Part shown: piece after piece, positions 17,029 through 26,301 of the stretch
Layout of the letters: every line of letters starts with the position of its first letter
Position numbering within the stretch: position 1 is the first letter of the stretch
NCBI RefSeq assembly: GCF_000235485.1
Contig: NZ_JH378887.1
Coordinates: 448,635 to 512,634 of the forward strand
DNA: 64,000 nucleotides
Origin: Streptococcus sp. oral taxon 058 str. F0407
GTDB lineage: Bacteria; Bacillota; Bacilli; Lactobacillales; Streptococcaceae
Direction of reading: 5' to 3'
Made by a program: the position numbers and the translations under genes
Notes under the pieces: generated by a model
The model's input: only the letters and a program-made list of their open reading frames with translations
The model's database searches: none
What the model was told of the DNA's origin: nothing

Positions 17029-17538
17029 ATGAAGACGACATGTTCAATTAGGAAAATGCAAGAATCTGACATTAAAGATCTATCTCGAGGATTTACCAGC
17101 CAAGGTTGGCCTGGTAGAGAGGAAATTTTAACTCGATACTTTAAGGAGCAGGAGAGTGGAGAGAGGGAAGTTTTAGTTGCTGATTTTGAGGGTGTAGTAG
17201 CGGGATACATTACTATTTTACAAATTGCCAAGCAAGGGCCGTTCGCAGAAATCTATCCAGAACTTTCAGATTTCAATGTCTTTGATCCCTTTCAAAATCA
17301 AGGTATTGGAAATCTCTTGATGGAAGAAGCTGAAAATCGAGTTAAGCTTTTTTCGGACAAAGTGACGTTGGGTGTAGGGCTCCATTCAGGGTATGGACCT
17401 GCCCAGAGATTGTACATCAAACGAGGATATATTCCAGATGGTACGGGTGTCTGGTATCGAAACCAACCGTTGAAAATGAATGCGACTATTCAAAATAATG
17501 ATGATTTAGTTCTGTACTTATCCAAGGAATTAGAATAA
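17029..17538 (+). CDS. GNAT family N-acetyltransferase
   Basis: The 169-residue protein has the GNAT fold: an N-terminal IRKMQESDIKDL, the central strand AGYITILQ, and the acetyl-CoA pyrophosphate-binding signature FQNQGIGNLLMEEAE (Q/RxxGxG/A) near residues 88-102. The C-terminal YGPAQRLYIKRGYIPDG is typical of small-molecule or ribosomal-protein acetyltransferases. The substrate is unknown. A TATAAT at about 16990 and an SD (AAAGGAG) support independent expression after the terminator row. Confidence 0.87.
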   Translation: MKTTCSIRKMQESDIKDLSRGFTSQGWPGREEILTRYFKEQESGEREVLVADFEGVVAGYITILQIAKQGPFAEIYPELSDFNVFDPFQNQGIGNLLMEEAENRVKLFSDKVTLGVGLHSGYGPAQRLYIKRGYIPDGTGVWYRNQPLKMNATIQNNDDLVLYLSKELE

Positions 17539-17619
17539 GAGATAGCGAATTTTTTGGAGATGTGGGATTTCTCTACTTTATGGTATAATGGAAAGTGTTA
17601 GATTGAAAGAGGTAGAGAG

Positions 17620-19020
17620 ATGAATGCAAAATTAAAATACAAGGCAAAGAAGATTAAAATCGTCTTCTTTGATATCGATGATACCCTGCGTGCGTCAAAG
17701 ACAGGCTTTATTCCAGCTACAATTCCTACTGTCTTTAAGCAGTTGCGTGAAAAAGGAATTTTAACAGGAATCGCCTCTGGACGTGGTATTTTTGGAGTCG
17801 TTCCAGAGATTCGAGACCTCAAGCCTGACTTTTTTGTGACTCTGAATGGTGCTTATATAGAAGATAAAAAAGGTCAGGTCATTTATCAACATCAGATTGA
17901 GAAGTCAGATGTTAAGGAGTACATTTCTTGGACGAAGAAAGAGGGGATTGAATATGGTTTGGTTGGCAGTCATGCTGCTAAACTCTCCACTCGGACAGAA
18001 ATGATCAGTGAGGCTATTGATCCGATTTATCCGAACTTGGATGTGGATCCTGACTTCCATGAAAAAGCAGACATTTATCAGATGTGGACTTTTGAAGATA
18101 AAGGGGATGACTTGCACTTGCCAGATTCCTTGTCGGATAAACTTCGCATGGTGCGTTGGCATGAACATTCATCTGATATCGTGCCTATTTCAGGTTCAAA
18201 AGCCACAGGTGTAGCCAAGGTGGTGGAGCATTTAGGCTTGAAACCAGAGAATGTCATGGTCTTTGGAGATGGTCTCAATGACTTGGAACTCTTTGATTAT
18301 GCTGGAATCAGCATTGCCATGGGTGTTTCCCATGATAAAATCAAAGAAAAAGCAGATTATATAACAAAAACAGTAGAAGAAGATGGCATTTTTGATGCCT
18401 TAGAAGGATTTGGTATGGTAAAAAAAGAATTGCATTTCCCACAAGTAGACATTGAAACAGTAGAAGGTCCGTTGGCGACCATTAAGACAAACCACGGAGA
18501 CTTGCGTATCAAGCTCTTCCCTGAGCAGGCTCCCAAAACAGTTGCCAACTTTGTCGCTCTTTCAAAAGACGGTTACTATGATGGCGTCATTTTCCACCGC
18601 ATTATCAAGGACTTTATGATCCAAGGTGGAGACCCAACTGGTACTGGTATGGGTGGAGAGTCAATTTATGGACAAGCTTTTGAAGATGAATTTTCAGAAG
18701 AACTTTACAATGTTCGTGGTGCTCTTTCTATGGCCAATGCTGGTCCAAATACCAACGGTAGCCAGTTCTTTATCGTTCAAAACCAACACTTGCCATACTC
18801 TAAGAAAGAGATTGCGCGTGGTGGTTGGCCAGAACCAATCGCTGAGATTTATGCGGAGCAAGGAGGAACTCCTCACCTTGACCGCCGCCATACTGTTTTT
18901 GGGCAGTTGGTAGATGCAGAATCTTTTGCTGTCTTAGATGCCATTGCAGCTGTTGAGACTGGAGCGATGGATAAACCAGTTGAAGATGTAGTAATTGAAA
19001 CGATTGAAATTGAGGACTAG
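17620..19020 (+). CDS. Fusion of Cof-type HAD-IIB phosphatase and cyclophilin peptidyl-prolyl isomerase
   Basis: The 466-residue protein joins two enzymes. Residues about 1-268 are a Cof/HAD-IIB hydrolase with the nucleophile motif DIDDTL near residue 14 and the late motif [10 protein letters not shown]. Residues about 275-466 are a cyclophilin with [26 protein letters not shown] and HTVFGQLV, which catalyses cis-trans isomerisation at proline. Both halves keep their key residues, so both may be active. There is no signal peptide, so it is cytoplasmic. The same fusion is known in pneumococci. The reason for the fusion is unknown. The next gene starts 1 nt after its stop. Confidence 0.92.
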   Translation: MNAKLKYKAKKIKIVFFDIDDTLRASKTGFIPATIPTVFKQLREKGILTGIASGRGIFGVVPEIRDLKPDFFVTLNGAYIEDKKGQVIYQHQIEKSDVKEYISWTKKEGIEYGLVGSHAAKLSTRTEMISEAIDPIYPNLDVDPDFHEKADIYQMWTFEDKGDDLHLPDSLSDKLRMVRWHEHSSDIVPISGSKATGVAKVVEHLGLKPENVMVFGDGLNDLELFDYAGISIAMGVSHDKIKEKADYITKTVEEDGIFDALEGFGMVKKELHFPQVDIETVEGPLATIKTNHGDLRIKLFPEQAPKTVANFVALSKDGYYDGVIFHRIIKDFMIQGGDPTGTGMGGESIYGQAFEDEFSEELYNVRGALSMANAGPNTNGSQFFIVQNQHLPYSKKEIARGGWPEPIAEIYAEQGGTPHLDRRHTVFGQLVDAESFAVLDAIAAVETGAMDKPVEDVVIETIEIED

Positions 19021-19021
19021 G

Positions 19022-19381
19022 ATGAAAATTGGTGATAAGCTAAAGGGGCGTATTACAGGAATTCAGCCCTATGGTGCCTTTGTCGAGTTAGAGACAGGGG
19101 TGATTGGGCTGATTCATATTTCAGAAATTCGGACAGGATTTATTGAAAATATCTATGAAGTTTTGAAAATTGGTGAAGAAGTGCAAGTTCAGGTTGTTGA
19201 TTTGGACGAATTTTCAGGTAAAGCCAGTCTGTCTATTCGCACTCTGGAGGAAGAAAAACACCAATTGCCAAGACGGAGACGTTTTTCAAATGACCGTATC
19301 AAGCACGGTTTTGCACCTCTTGGCCGAATGATGCCAATCTGGACAAGGGAAGCCCTCAACAATCTGAAAGAGAAAAACTAG
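19022..19381 (+). CDS. cvfD: S1-domain RNA-binding regulator CvfD (GSP13/YugI-like)
   Basis: The 119-residue protein is one S1 OB-fold (KLKGRITGIQPYGAFVELETG, IGLIHISEI, GEEVQVQVVDLDEFSGKASLSIR) followed by a basic tail. I use ATG 19022, 1 nt after the fusion gene stop; a longer frame from 18995 would only extend into the upstream gene. The pneumococcal homologue CvfD is a global post-transcriptional regulator, and B. subtilis YugI binds ribosomes or RNA. It is translationally coupled with the HAD-cyclophilin gene. Confidence 0.82.
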   Translation: MKIGDKLKGRITGIQPYGAFVELETGVIGLIHISEIRTGFIENIYEVLKIGEEVQVQVVDLDEFSGKASLSIRTLEEEKHQLPRRRRFSNDRIKHGFAPLGRMMPIWTREALNNLKEKN

Positions 19382-19402
19382 TCTATTAGATTTCGTATTT
19401 TT

Positions 19403-19408
19403 TAAAAT
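19403..19408 (+). promoter_or_regulatory. -10 element 6 nt before the trmN6 start
   Basis: TAAAAT (19403-19408) is followed by 6 nt and the ATG at 19415. The -35 region is poor and no SD is present, so the start may be leaderless or read-through dependent. Confidence 0.4.
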
Positions 19409-19414
19409 CAATAT

Positions 19415-20161
19415 ATGGAAAAACAATTATTAAAACCAGGAGAGCGCATCAACCAGCTCTTTTCGACAGATATCAAAATCATTCAAAATAGAGAAGTGTT
19501 TAGCTATTCGGTGGATAGTGTTCTCTTATCACGCTTTCCTCGCTTTCCTAAAAATGGCTTAATTGTGGACTTTTGTGCTGGAAATGGTGCAGTTGGACTT
19601 TTTGCAAGTAGTCGTACCAAGGCAAAAATTCTCTCTGTAGAGATTCAGGAGCGCTTGGCGGATATGGCAGAGCGTTCGGTTCAGTTGAATGGATTGGAAG
19701 AGCAGATGCAGGTTATCTGCGATGATTTGAAAAATATGCCTGCACGCATTCAGGGAAGCAAGGTGGATATGATTTTGTGCAATCCGCCTTATTTCAAGGT
19801 GGATCCCCATTCCAATCTGAACGAGAGTGAACACTACCTTTTAGCTAGACATGAAATTACAACCAATCTAGAAGAAATTTGTCGAAGTGCTCAGAGTATT
19901 CTCAAGTCTAATGGACGTTTGGCTATGGTTCATCGTCCAGATCGGCTTTTAGATATCTTAGAGATGCTCAAACGCCATAATTTGGCACCCAAGCGCCTGC
20001 AATTTGTCTATCCTAAACGAGAAAAAGAAGCCAATATGCTTTTAATAGAAGCTATCAAAGATGGGTCTATTAGTGGCTTCAAGGTCTTGCCTCCCCTCAT
20101 TGTTCACAATGAAGATGGCTCCTATACGCCAGAAATTCAAGAGATTTACTATGGATCATAA
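19415..20161 (+). CDS. trmN6: tRNA1(Val) adenine-37 N6-methyltransferase family protein
   Basis: The 248-residue class I SAM-dependent methyltransferase has the SAM-binding motif [13 protein letters not shown] near residues 50-62 and the amino-methyltransferase catalytic motif NPPYF near residue 125. This is the YabB/TrmN6 family, which methylates A37 of tRNA-Val in E. coli. It overlaps the small GIY-YIG gene, matching the yabB-yazA pair of B. subtilis. No SD precedes the ATG. The exact RNA substrate in streptococci is not shown by sequence. Confidence 0.83.
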   Translation: MEKQLLKPGERINQLFSTDIKIIQNREVFSYSVDSVLLSRFPRFPKNGLIVDFCAGNGAVGLFASSRTKAKILSVEIQERLADMAERSVQLNGLEEQMQVICDDLKNMPARIQGSKVDMILCNPPYFKVDPHSNLNESEHYLLARHEITTNLEEICRSAQSILKSNGRLAMVHRPDRLLDILEMLKRHNLAPKRLQFVYPKREKEANMLLIEAIKDGSISGFKVLPPLIVHNEDGSYTPEIQEIYYGS

Positions 20162-20435
20162 GGCATATATGTACGTGGTGGAGTGCCGTGACGGTTCTTA
20201 CTATACTGGTTATACGACAGATGTTAAGAAACGCCTTGCCGTTCATAATAGTGGTAAGGGAGCCAAGTATACCCGAGCTCGCTTGCCAGTCAAACTCATC
20301 TATGTAGAGGGCTTTGCTAGCAAGGAAGAAGCCATGTCTGCAGAGGCTCTCCTCAAACGTAAGAAACGTCCACAGAAAGAACGATTTCTATCCGAAAATC
20401 AAGATAAAAATCTAGTCAACCATATTGAAATCTAA
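20151..20435 (+). CDS. GIY-YIG domain protein, YazA/UPF0213 family
   Basis: The 94-residue protein is a minimal GIY-YIG domain: [27 protein letters not shown], with YTGYT standing in for YIG, the catalytic-type Arg in KKRLAVH, and Glu in [16 protein letters not shown]. This family (UPF0213) resembles UvrC and Slx1 nucleases, but the cellular role is unclear. I use ATG 20151, which overlaps the trmN6 stop by 11 nt; a later ATG at 20169 is possible. Overlap and the Bacillus precedent (yabB-yazA) show cotranscription with the tRNA methyltransferase. Confidence 0.83.
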   Translation: MDHKAYMYVVECRDGSYYTGYTTDVKKRLAVHNSGKGAKYTRARLPVKLIYVEGFASKEEAMSAEALLKRKKRPQKERFLSENQDKNLVNHIEI

Positions 20436-20436
20436 C

Positions 20437-20464
20437 GAGGAGTCCTTTGACTCCTCTTACTTTT
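20437..20464 (+). terminator. Terminator after the UPF0213 gene
   Basis: GAGGAGTC, loop CTTT, GACTCCTC, then TTACTTTT. Confidence 0.75.
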
Positions 20465-20520
20465 GTCAAAATAGGAAAAAAGTGCTAAAATAAGATGAAT
20501 AAATTAAAAGAGGTATTATC

Positions 20521-21456
20521 ATGTCTAAGATTCTAGTATTTGGTCACCAAAATCCAGACTCAGATGCCATCGGGTCATCTGTAGCCTTTGCTTATCTTGC
20601 TAAAGAGGCTTATGGATTGGACACAGAAGCAGTAGCACTTGGAACTCCTAATGAAGAAACAGCCTTTGTTTTGAACTATTTTGGTGTAGAAGCACCGCGT
20701 GTTATCACATCAGCTAAAGCAGAAGGTGCAGAGCAAGTTATCCTAACTGACCACAATGAATTCCAACAATCTGTTTCAGATATCGCTGAAGTAGAAGTTT
20801 ATGGTGTTGTAGACCACCACCGTGTAGCTAACTTTGAAACTGCAAGCCCACTCTACATGCGTTTGGAACCAGTTGGATCTGCGTCTTCAATCGTTTACCG
20901 CATGTTCAAAGAACACGGTGTAGCAGTTCCTAAAGAAATTGCTGGTTTGATGCTTTCAGGTTTGATTTCAGATACCCTTCTTTTGAAATCACCAACAACT
21001 CACCCATCTGATAAAGTCATTGCTCCTGAATTGGCAGAATTAGCAGGCGTGAACTTGGAAGAGTACGGTCTTGCTATGCTCAAGGCTGGTACCAACTTGG
21101 CTAGCAAATCTGCTGAAGAATTGATTGACATCGATGCTAAGACCTTTGAACTCAACGGAAATAAGGTTCGTGTAGCCCAAGTAAATACAGTTGATATTGC
21201 TGAAGTCTTGGAACGTCAAGCTGAAATCGAAGCTGCAATGCAGGCAGCTAATGCTGCAAACGGCTACTCTGACTTTGTCTTGATGATTACTGATATTGTG
21301 AACTCAAACTCAGAAATTCTGGCTCTTGGATCAAACATGGACAAGGTTGAAGCTGCCTTCAACTTTAAACTTGAAAACAACCATGCCTTCCTTCCAGGTG
21401 CCGTTTCACGTAAGAAACAAGTGGTGCCTCAGTTGACAGAAAGCTTTAATGGCTAA
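20521..21456 (+). CDS. ppaC: Manganese-dependent inorganic pyrophosphatase (family II)
   Basis: The 311-residue DHH-family enzyme hydrolyses pyrophosphate to phosphate in the cytoplasm and needs Mn2+. It shows the metal-binding GHQNPDSDA near residues 8-16, LTDHNEF, the DHH signature [10 protein letters not shown] near residue 96, and the C-terminal substrate-binding SRKKQ near 298. Length is typical for family II enzymes. It is monocistronic, with its own SD (AGAGG) and a terminator region after the stop. Confidence 0.96.
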   Translation: MSKILVFGHQNPDSDAIGSSVAFAYLAKEAYGLDTEAVALGTPNEETAFVLNYFGVEAPRVITSAKAEGAEQVILTDHNEFQQSVSDIAEVEVYGVVDHHRVANFETASPLYMRLEPVGSASSIVYRMFKEHGVAVPKEIAGLMLSGLISDTLLLKSPTTHPSDKVIAPELAELAGVNLEEYGLAMLKAGTNLASKSAEELIDIDAKTFELNGNKVRVAQVNTVDIAEVLERQAEIEAAMQAANAANGYSDFVLMITDIVNSNSEILALGSNMDKVEAAFNFKLENNHAFLPGAVSRKKQVVPQLTESFNG

Positions 21457-21480
21457 TAGTCTGAGTGATAATTGAAATGA

Positions 21481-21529
21481 GGAAACGTTAGTTTCCTTAT
21501 AGCTAAAGGGGTTTTGGCTCCTTTTTTTC
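21481..21529 (+). terminator. ppaC terminator region
   Basis: GGAAAC/GTTTCC (21481-21496) and then AAAGGGG/CTCCTTT (21505-21524, one G-U pair) with T residues following. Confidence 0.6.
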
Positions 21530-21541
21530 TAGGAGAGAAAG

Positions 21542-22054
21542 ATGTTAGAAAATGGTGACTTGATTTTTGTGAAGGATCTTTCAGATATGGGGCAGGCTAT
21601 CCAAGCTTCGACTGGAAACTATAGTCATGTAGCTATCTTTTTAGACGGTTTGATTTATCATGCTAGTGGGCAAGCAGGTGTCATCTGTCAAGAACCAGCA
21701 GAATTTTTTGAACCGACTCATCTCTACGACCTTTATGTCTATCCAGAGCTGGAAGCTGACTTGGTAAAGGAAAGTGCTAGCAAACATTTAGGTGCACCCT
21801 ATAATACCTCTTTTTATCCAGATGGATCTGGCTTTTACTGCTCTCAGTACATCGCTGAAATCCTACCTATTTTTGAAAGCGTTCCGATGAAATTTGGGGA
21901 TGGGGAGCAGGAGATTAGTGATTTTTGGAGAGAATATTATAGGAAACTCGAACTTCCTGTGCCTCTGAACCAGCCGGGGACCAATCCCAGTCAGTTGGCA
22001 GCATCTCCTCTTTTAGAATGTAAAGAAAGGAATCTTCATGATTCAGATTTTTAA
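21542..22054 (+). CDS. NlpC/P60-superfamily (YiiX/YebB-like) cysteine hydrolase
   Basis: The 170-residue protein fits the permuted NlpC/P60-like YiiX family: the His in NYSHVAIFLDG near residue 30 and the Cys in GFYCSQYIAE near residue 101 would form the catalytic pair. There is no signal peptide, so it is probably cytoplasmic. Members are thought to be peptidases, amidases or acyltransferases; the substrate here is unknown. It overlaps the DUF1803 gene by 17 nt, so the two are coupled and may act together. Confidence 0.75.
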   Translation: MLENGDLIFVKDLSDMGQAIQASTGNYSHVAIFLDGLIYHASGQAGVICQEPAEFFEPTHLYDLYVYPELEADLVKESASKHLGAPYNTSFYPDGSGFYCSQYIAEILPIFESVPMKFGDGEQEISDFWREYYRKLELPVPLNQPGTNPSQLAASPLLECKERNLHDSDF

Positions 22055-22688
22055 TCCCTCTCGTTTAACTCGACAATCATTTTTTATAGATTTGGTAGAC
22101 TATCTGGAAGAACATGATGATGTAATCCTCCGGGAAATCAAGGCTCAGTTTCCAGATGTGGCAGTTGATAAACTCATGGAAGAGTATATTAAGGCAGGCT
22201 TGATCCTAAGGGAAAACAAACGCTATTTTCTCAATCTCCCTATGCCTGAGTCACTCGATAGTCTAGAACTAGATCAAGAGATTTTTGTCAGAGAGGACAG
22301 TCCAGTCTATCAAACCTTGCTCGGGAAGACTTTTGATACAGAATTGCGCAATCAAACCAATGCAGCCATTTTAGTCGAATGTACGGATTTTGCTAGAGAA
22401 AAAATGACCCTGTCGAATTATTTCTACAAGGTCAAAAATCAATATCCTTTGACACAAAAACAGCAGGAACTCTATGCCATTTTGGGAGATGTCAATCCTG
22501 AGTATGCTCTCAAGTATATGACGACTTTTTTACTCAAGTTCCTCAAAAAGAACCAACTCATGCAGAAACGGCGTGATATCTTCGTTGAGAGTTTAGTTGT
22601 CTTGGGTTATATTGTTCAAAACGAAGAAGGGAAGTATGAGTTGGCGGTTGATTTTGACAAGGAACGGTTGTCTTTCTATTTGCCTTAA
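22038..22688 (+). CDS. DUF1803 domain protein
   Basis: The 216-residue soluble protein corresponds to DUF1803, a family I know only from streptococci and relatives, with no assigned function. It is mostly helical and charged; the N-terminal 60 residues look like a winged-helix fold (LREIKAQFPDVAVDKLMEEYIKAGLI), but that is a visual judgement. It has no membrane segment. It starts inside the end of the NlpC/P60-like gene, which suggests coordinated production. Confidence 0.65.
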   Translation: MIQIFNPSRLTRQSFFIDLVDYLEEHDDVILREIKAQFPDVAVDKLMEEYIKAGLILRENKRYFLNLPMPESLDSLELDQEIFVREDSPVYQTLLGKTFDTELRNQTNAAILVECTDFAREKMTLSNYFYKVKNQYPLTQKQQELYAILGDVNPEYALKYMTTFLLKFLKKNQLMQKRRDIFVESLVVLGYIVQNEEGKYELAVDFDKERLSFYLP

Positions 22689-22711
22689 TTATTTGCTTTT
22701 GAGCAGATTGT

Positions 22712-22740
22712 TTGACTTTACTAAAGAATAAGCATAAACT
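22712..22740 (+). promoter_or_regulatory. Promoter of the CsbD-like gene
   Basis: TTGACT (22712-22717), 17 bp, TAAACT (22735-22740). Confidence 0.65.
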
Positions 22741-22789
22741 GAATGTAAGCGATAACCATTGTCGTATTAAAAGCAAAGGAGACAGAGCT

Positions 22790-22990
22790 ATGTCACTTGA
22801 AAATAAATTGGAACAAGCAACTGGTGCTATCAAAGAAGGATTTGGTAAAGTTACTGGCGATAGCAAAACAGAAGCAGAAGGCGTTGTAGAAAAGACAGTT
22901 GCCAAAGCAAAAGAAGTTGTTGAAGATGCTAAAGGTGCTGTAGAAGGTGCCGTTGAAGGTCTTAAAAACTCATTTAAGAAAGAAGACTAA
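22790..22990 (+). CDS. CsbD family stress-response protein
   Basis: The 66-residue hydrophilic protein starts [24 protein letters not shown], the CsbD signature, and continues with Ala/Lys/Glu/Val repeats typical of this small natively flexible family. CsbD of B. subtilis is a sigma-B general stress protein of unknown mechanism. I use ATG 22790, preceded by AAAGGAGAC; the longer frame from 22712 would begin in the promoter. It is monocistronic with a strong promoter and terminator. Confidence 0.88.
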   Translation: MSLENKLEQATGAIKEGFGKVTGDSKTEAEGVVEKTVAKAKEVVEDAKGAVEGAVEGLKNSFKKED

Positions 22991-22991
22991 A

Positions 22992-23024
22992 AAAATCAAG
23001 GGAAGACTTCCCTTGATTTTTTGA
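22992..23024. terminator. Bidirectional terminator between csbD-like gene and murE
   Basis: ATCAAGGGAA/TTCCCTTGAT with a 3-nt loop is flanked by A and T runs on both sides. Confidence 0.88.
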
Positions 23025-23026
23025 TT

Positions 23027-24472
23027 TTATAGGTAACGTTCTGCGACAGCTGAGTCACCAGGGTAGGATTCTTTCACTCCATTGACGATCTGGTAGCAAT
23101 CAGCTCCCTTACCTGCAATAATCACGGCATCGAGTTCTTGGCCAGTGATGGACATGGCTGCTTTGATGGCTTGTTTGCGATCGGCAATCTTTTCAACAGG
23201 ATGGTCGATATAGCTACTGATTTCCTCTGCAATCGCCATTGGATCTTCATAGTTGGGGTCGTCAGCAGTTAGAAAGACTTGAATCTCAGGGTGTTGATTG
23301 AGGAGGAGGCCAAAGTCTTTGCGACGACTTTCCCCCTTGTTTCCAGTAGAACCGAGAACCAGAGCGATTTTTCCAGTTTGATGAGTTTCAACTACATTGA
23401 TGAGTTTTTTCAGACTGTCCCCGTTGTGGGCATAGTCAATGAAAACCTTAGCTCCATTTTTCTGTGTGAGGACTTCCATGCGTCCAGGAACTCGGGTTGT
23501 AGCAATTCCTTTTTTGATGTCCTCTAGACTAGCACCTAGACGAAGGCAGGCAAGTCCTGCAGCAACTGCATTTTCTTGGTTGAAGTGGCCAATGAGTTGG
23601 ATATCATAATCGCCAGCGAGTTTTCCTGTAACTGAAAAGCTAAAGGCTTTGGAGTTCTCGATTTGGTTGTCAGACTTACTACCATAGAAGTCATGCTCTT
23701 TATGTTCCACTTGTTCTTTCAGTACAGTGAAGTGGTCCATGTCGCTGTTAATGACAACTGCTCGGCTATTTTCCATCAAGAGACGCTTGTGGTAGAAGTA
23801 GTCTTCAAAAGTCGGATGCTCAATCGGACCGATATGATCAGGACTGATGTTGAGAAAAACACCGGCGTCAAATGTGAGACCATAAACGCGGTTGACCAGA
23901 TAGGCCTGACTGGAAACTTCCATAATCAGATGGGTGCGATCATTTTGCACAGCTTGAGCTATCATCTCAAAGAGATCAATGCTCTCAGGAGTTGTCAGTG
24001 CAGACTTAAAGAAGGTCTTGCCGTCTAAGGTTGTATTCATGGTAGACAGCATAGCAGGGCGGAAACGTTGAGAAAGGATATTGTAGGCGAAGTAAGCAGC
24101 CGTTGTTTTTCCTTTGGTCCCTGTGAAAGCAAGAATTTTGAGTTTCTCTTGTGGATTACCATAGAACTCCATGGCAATCAAACTCATAGCTTTCTTGATG
24201 TCACTAACGACAATAACAGGGATACCAACTTCGTAGTCCTTTTCAGCTACATACCATGCTAAGCCCTGAGTTATAGCAGAAAGAAGGTATTCTTTTTTAA
24301 AGGCAGCACCTTTTGCAAAAAAAAGAGTGCCTGCTTTTACTTTACGACTGTCGTAACTGATACTATCAAAATCGACATCACTGTAATTGTAGTAGTAATG
24401 TCCCTGATCAATAATCTCGCGAAAAAGGCCATCTTTCTTTAAAATATCTAATACGGTTTCAATCTTTATCAT
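23027..24472 (-). CDS. murE: UDP-MurNAc-L-Ala-D-Glu:L-lysine ligase MurE
   Basis: The 481-residue Mur ligase adds the third peptide residue to the cytoplasmic cell-wall precursor. The ATP loop (TGTKGKTT) is near residue 116, and the motif DDPNYEDP near 400 is the L-lysine type, against DNPR in diaminopimelate enzymes, in line with lysine-type streptococcal peptidoglycan. I use ATG 24472; a TTG at 24493 would give 7 more residues but overlaps the -10. TATAAT (24485-24480) ends 7 nt before the ATG with no good SD, so the mRNA may be leaderless. murJ is divergent. Confidence 0.95.
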   Translation of the reverse strand: MIKIETVLDILKKDGLFREIIDQGHYYYNYSDVDFDSISYDSRKVKAGTLFFAKGAAFKKEYLLSAITQGLAWYVAEKDYEVGIPVIVVSDIKKAMSLIAMEFYGNPQEKLKILAFTGTKGKTTAAYFAYNILSQRFRPAMLSTMNTTLDGKTFFKSALTTPESIDLFEMIAQAVQNDRTHLIMEVSSQAYLVNRVYGLTFDAGVFLNISPDHIGPIEHPTFEDYFYHKRLLMENSRAVVINSDMDHFTVLKEQVEHKEHDFYGSKSDNQIENSKAFSFSVTGKLAGDYDIQLIGHFNQENAVAAGLACLRLGASLEDIKKGIATTRVPGRMEVLTQKNGAKVFIDYAHNGDSLKKLINVVETHQTGKIALVLGSTGNKGESRRKDFGLLLNQHPEIQVFLTADDPNYEDPMAIAEEISSYIDHPVEKIADRKQAIKAAMSITGQELDAVIIAGKGADCYQIVNGVKESYPGDSAVAERYL

Positions 24473-24479
24473 ACTTTCT

Positions 24480-24508
24480 ATTATAAACTTCAAGTCTGAA
24501 TTTTACAA
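24480..24508 (-). promoter_or_regulatory. murE promoter, -35 shared with murJ
   Basis: On the minus strand TTGTAA (24508-24503), 17 bp, TATAAT (24485-24480), then 7 nt to ATG. Its -35 overlaps the murJ -35 on the other strand by 5 bp. Confidence 0.7.
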
Positions 24509-24551
24509 GTAACAAGGAAAAGTTTATAATGGAAGATAAGGAACTTTTCCT
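24502..24551 (+). promoter_or_regulatory. murJ promoter with a 10-bp inverted repeat around the -10
   Basis: TTTACA (24502-24507), 17 bp, TATAAT (24525-24530). Perfect arms AGGAAAAGTT (24515-24524) and AACTTTTCCT (24542-24551) flank the -10 and the predicted start site, an arrangement typical of a repressor operator. Confidence 0.65.
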
Positions 24552-24577
24552 AGTTATCAAAATTGAATGAGGAAGCT

Positions 24578-26200
24578 ATGTCTAACGAAAACAATCACCA
24601 GCAGGCTCAGATGTTACGAGGGACTGCTTGGCTAACAGCTAGTAACTTTATTAGTCGCCTCCTTGGTGCTATCTATATTATTCCCTGGTATATCTGGATG
24701 GGGACCTATGCTGCCAAGGCAAATGGACTCTTTACCATGGGTTATAATATTTACGCCTGGTTCTTGCTGATTTCGACAGCGGGTATCCCAGTTGCGGTCG
24801 CTAAACAAGTAGCCAAGTACAATACCATGAGAGAAGAAGAGCACAGCTTTGCCTTGATTCGGAGTTTCCTAGGATTTATGACTGGCTTAGGACTGGTTTT
24901 TGCCTTGGTCTTGTATCTCTTTTCTCCTTGGTTGGCAGATTTATCGGGTGTGGGGAAAGACCTGATTCCCATCATGCAGAGCTTGGCTTGGGCGGTCTTG
25001 ATTTTCCCGTCTATGAGTGTCATCAGAGGCTTCTTCCAAGGGATGAACAACCTTAAACCTTATGCTATGAGTCAAATCGCCGAGCAGGTAATCCGTGTCA
25101 TCTGGATGTTGTTGGCGACCTTTATTATTATGAAGTTGGGGTCAGGAGACTACTTATCAGCAGTTACCCAGTCGACCTTTGCAGCCTTTGTGGGCATGGT
25201 GGCTAGTTTTGCAGTCTTGATCTACTTTCTAGCCCAAGAAGGTTTACTCAAAAGAGTATTTGAAACACGGGATAAAATCAATAGTAAGCGACTCTTAGTC
25301 GATACCATCAAGGAAGCCATTCCCTTTATCCTGACAGGATCAGCCATCCAGCTCTTTCAGATTTTAGACCAGATGACCTTTATCAATAGTATGAAGTGGT
25401 TTACCAACTACAGCAATGAAGACTTGGTTGTTATGTTTTCTTATTTCTCTGCCAATCCTAATAAAATCACCATGATTTTAATCTCTGTGGGGGTTTCAAT
25501 TGGGAGTGTCGGCTTGCCGCTTTTGACGGAAAACTATGTAAAAGGCGACTTGCAGGCGGCTGCTCGCCTAGTTCAAGATAGTATGACTATGCTCTTTATG
25601 TTTCTCTTACCAGCAACAGTTGGAGTCGTCATGGTAGGTGAACCTCTCTATACAGTCTTTTATGGAAAACCAGATAGTTTGGCCATGGGCTTATTTGTCT
25701 TTGCAGTTTTGCAGTCTACTATCCTAGGCTTGTATATGGTCTTGTCTCCTATGCTTCAGGCCATGTTCCGCAACCGCAAGGCAGTACTTTACTTTGTCTA
25801 TGGTTCCATTGCTAAATTAGTCTTGCAGTTACCAGCTATTGCCATTTTCCATAGTTATGGTCCCTTGATTTCAACGACCATCGGTCTCATCATTCCAAAT
25901 GTTCTGATGTATCGAGATATCTGCAGGGTAACAGGTGCTCGTCGAAAGATTATCTTGAAACGAACCATTTTGATTACCATTTTGACTCTTGTCATGTTTA
26001 TCCTAGTTGGCTTCTTGCAATGGCTACTTGGTTTTGTCTTCCAGCCAAGTGGACGCTTCTGGAGTTTCCTTTATGTAGCCCTCATCGGGGGACTTGGAGG
26101 AGGTCTCTATGGTTTGATGAGTCTACGGACACGACTCTTGGACAAGATAATAGGTAAAGTTCAAGCAGACAGACTACGAGCAAAATTTAAACTGTCTTAA
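24578..26200 (+). CDS. murJ: Lipid II flippase MurJ (YtgP type)
   Basis: The 540-residue protein has about 14 membrane helices of the MVF/polysaccharide-export flippase superfamily. It begins with the family block MLRGTAWLTASNFISRLLGAIYIIPW. Streptococcal YtgP proteins are MurJ-type flippases that carry lipid II across the membrane. I use ATG 24578 (SD GAGGAA); TTG 24563 lacks an SD. It is divergent from murE, so precursor synthesis and export genes share one control region of about 100 bp. Confidence 0.87.
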   Translation: MSNENNHQQAQMLRGTAWLTASNFISRLLGAIYIIPWYIWMGTYAAKANGLFTMGYNIYAWFLLISTAGIPVAVAKQVAKYNTMREEEHSFALIRSFLGFMTGLGLVFALVLYLFSPWLADLSGVGKDLIPIMQSLAWAVLIFPSMSVIRGFFQGMNNLKPYAMSQIAEQVIRVIWMLLATFIIMKLGSGDYLSAVTQSTFAAFVGMVASFAVLIYFLAQEGLLKRVFETRDKINSKRLLVDTIKEAIPFILTGSAIQLFQILDQMTFINSMKWFTNYSNEDLVVMFSYFSANPNKITMILISVGVSIGSVGLPLLTENYVKGDLQAAARLVQDSMTMLFMFLLPATVGVVMVGEPLYTVFYGKPDSLAMGLFVFAVLQSTILGLYMVLSPMLQAMFRNRKAVLYFVYGSIAKLVLQLPAIAIFHSYGPLISTTIGLIIPNVLMYRDICRVTGARRKIILKRTILITILTLVMFILVGFLQWLLGFVFQPSGRFWSFLYVALIGGLGGGLYGLMSLRTRLLDKIIGKVQADRLRAKFKLS

Positions 26201-26270
26201 CAGAACTAAAAGAAATGCTAGCTCCTTATTAATTGTTTGGGTTAGCTTAAACTTAGATTTCCATAAATTA

Positions 26271-26301
26271 AAATCCCTAGAATCAGTTGTTCTAGGGATT
26301 T
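26271..26301. terminator. Bidirectional terminator between murJ and the DUF3397 gene
   Basis: AAATCCCTAGAA and TTCTAGGGATTT pair perfectly around a short loop; the right arm runs into the DUF3397 stop codon. Confidence 0.8.

Noticed and set aside
24473-24493. Extended start of murE at TTG 24493
   Set aside because: It overlaps the -10 element and gives seven extra residues not seen in usual MurE length.
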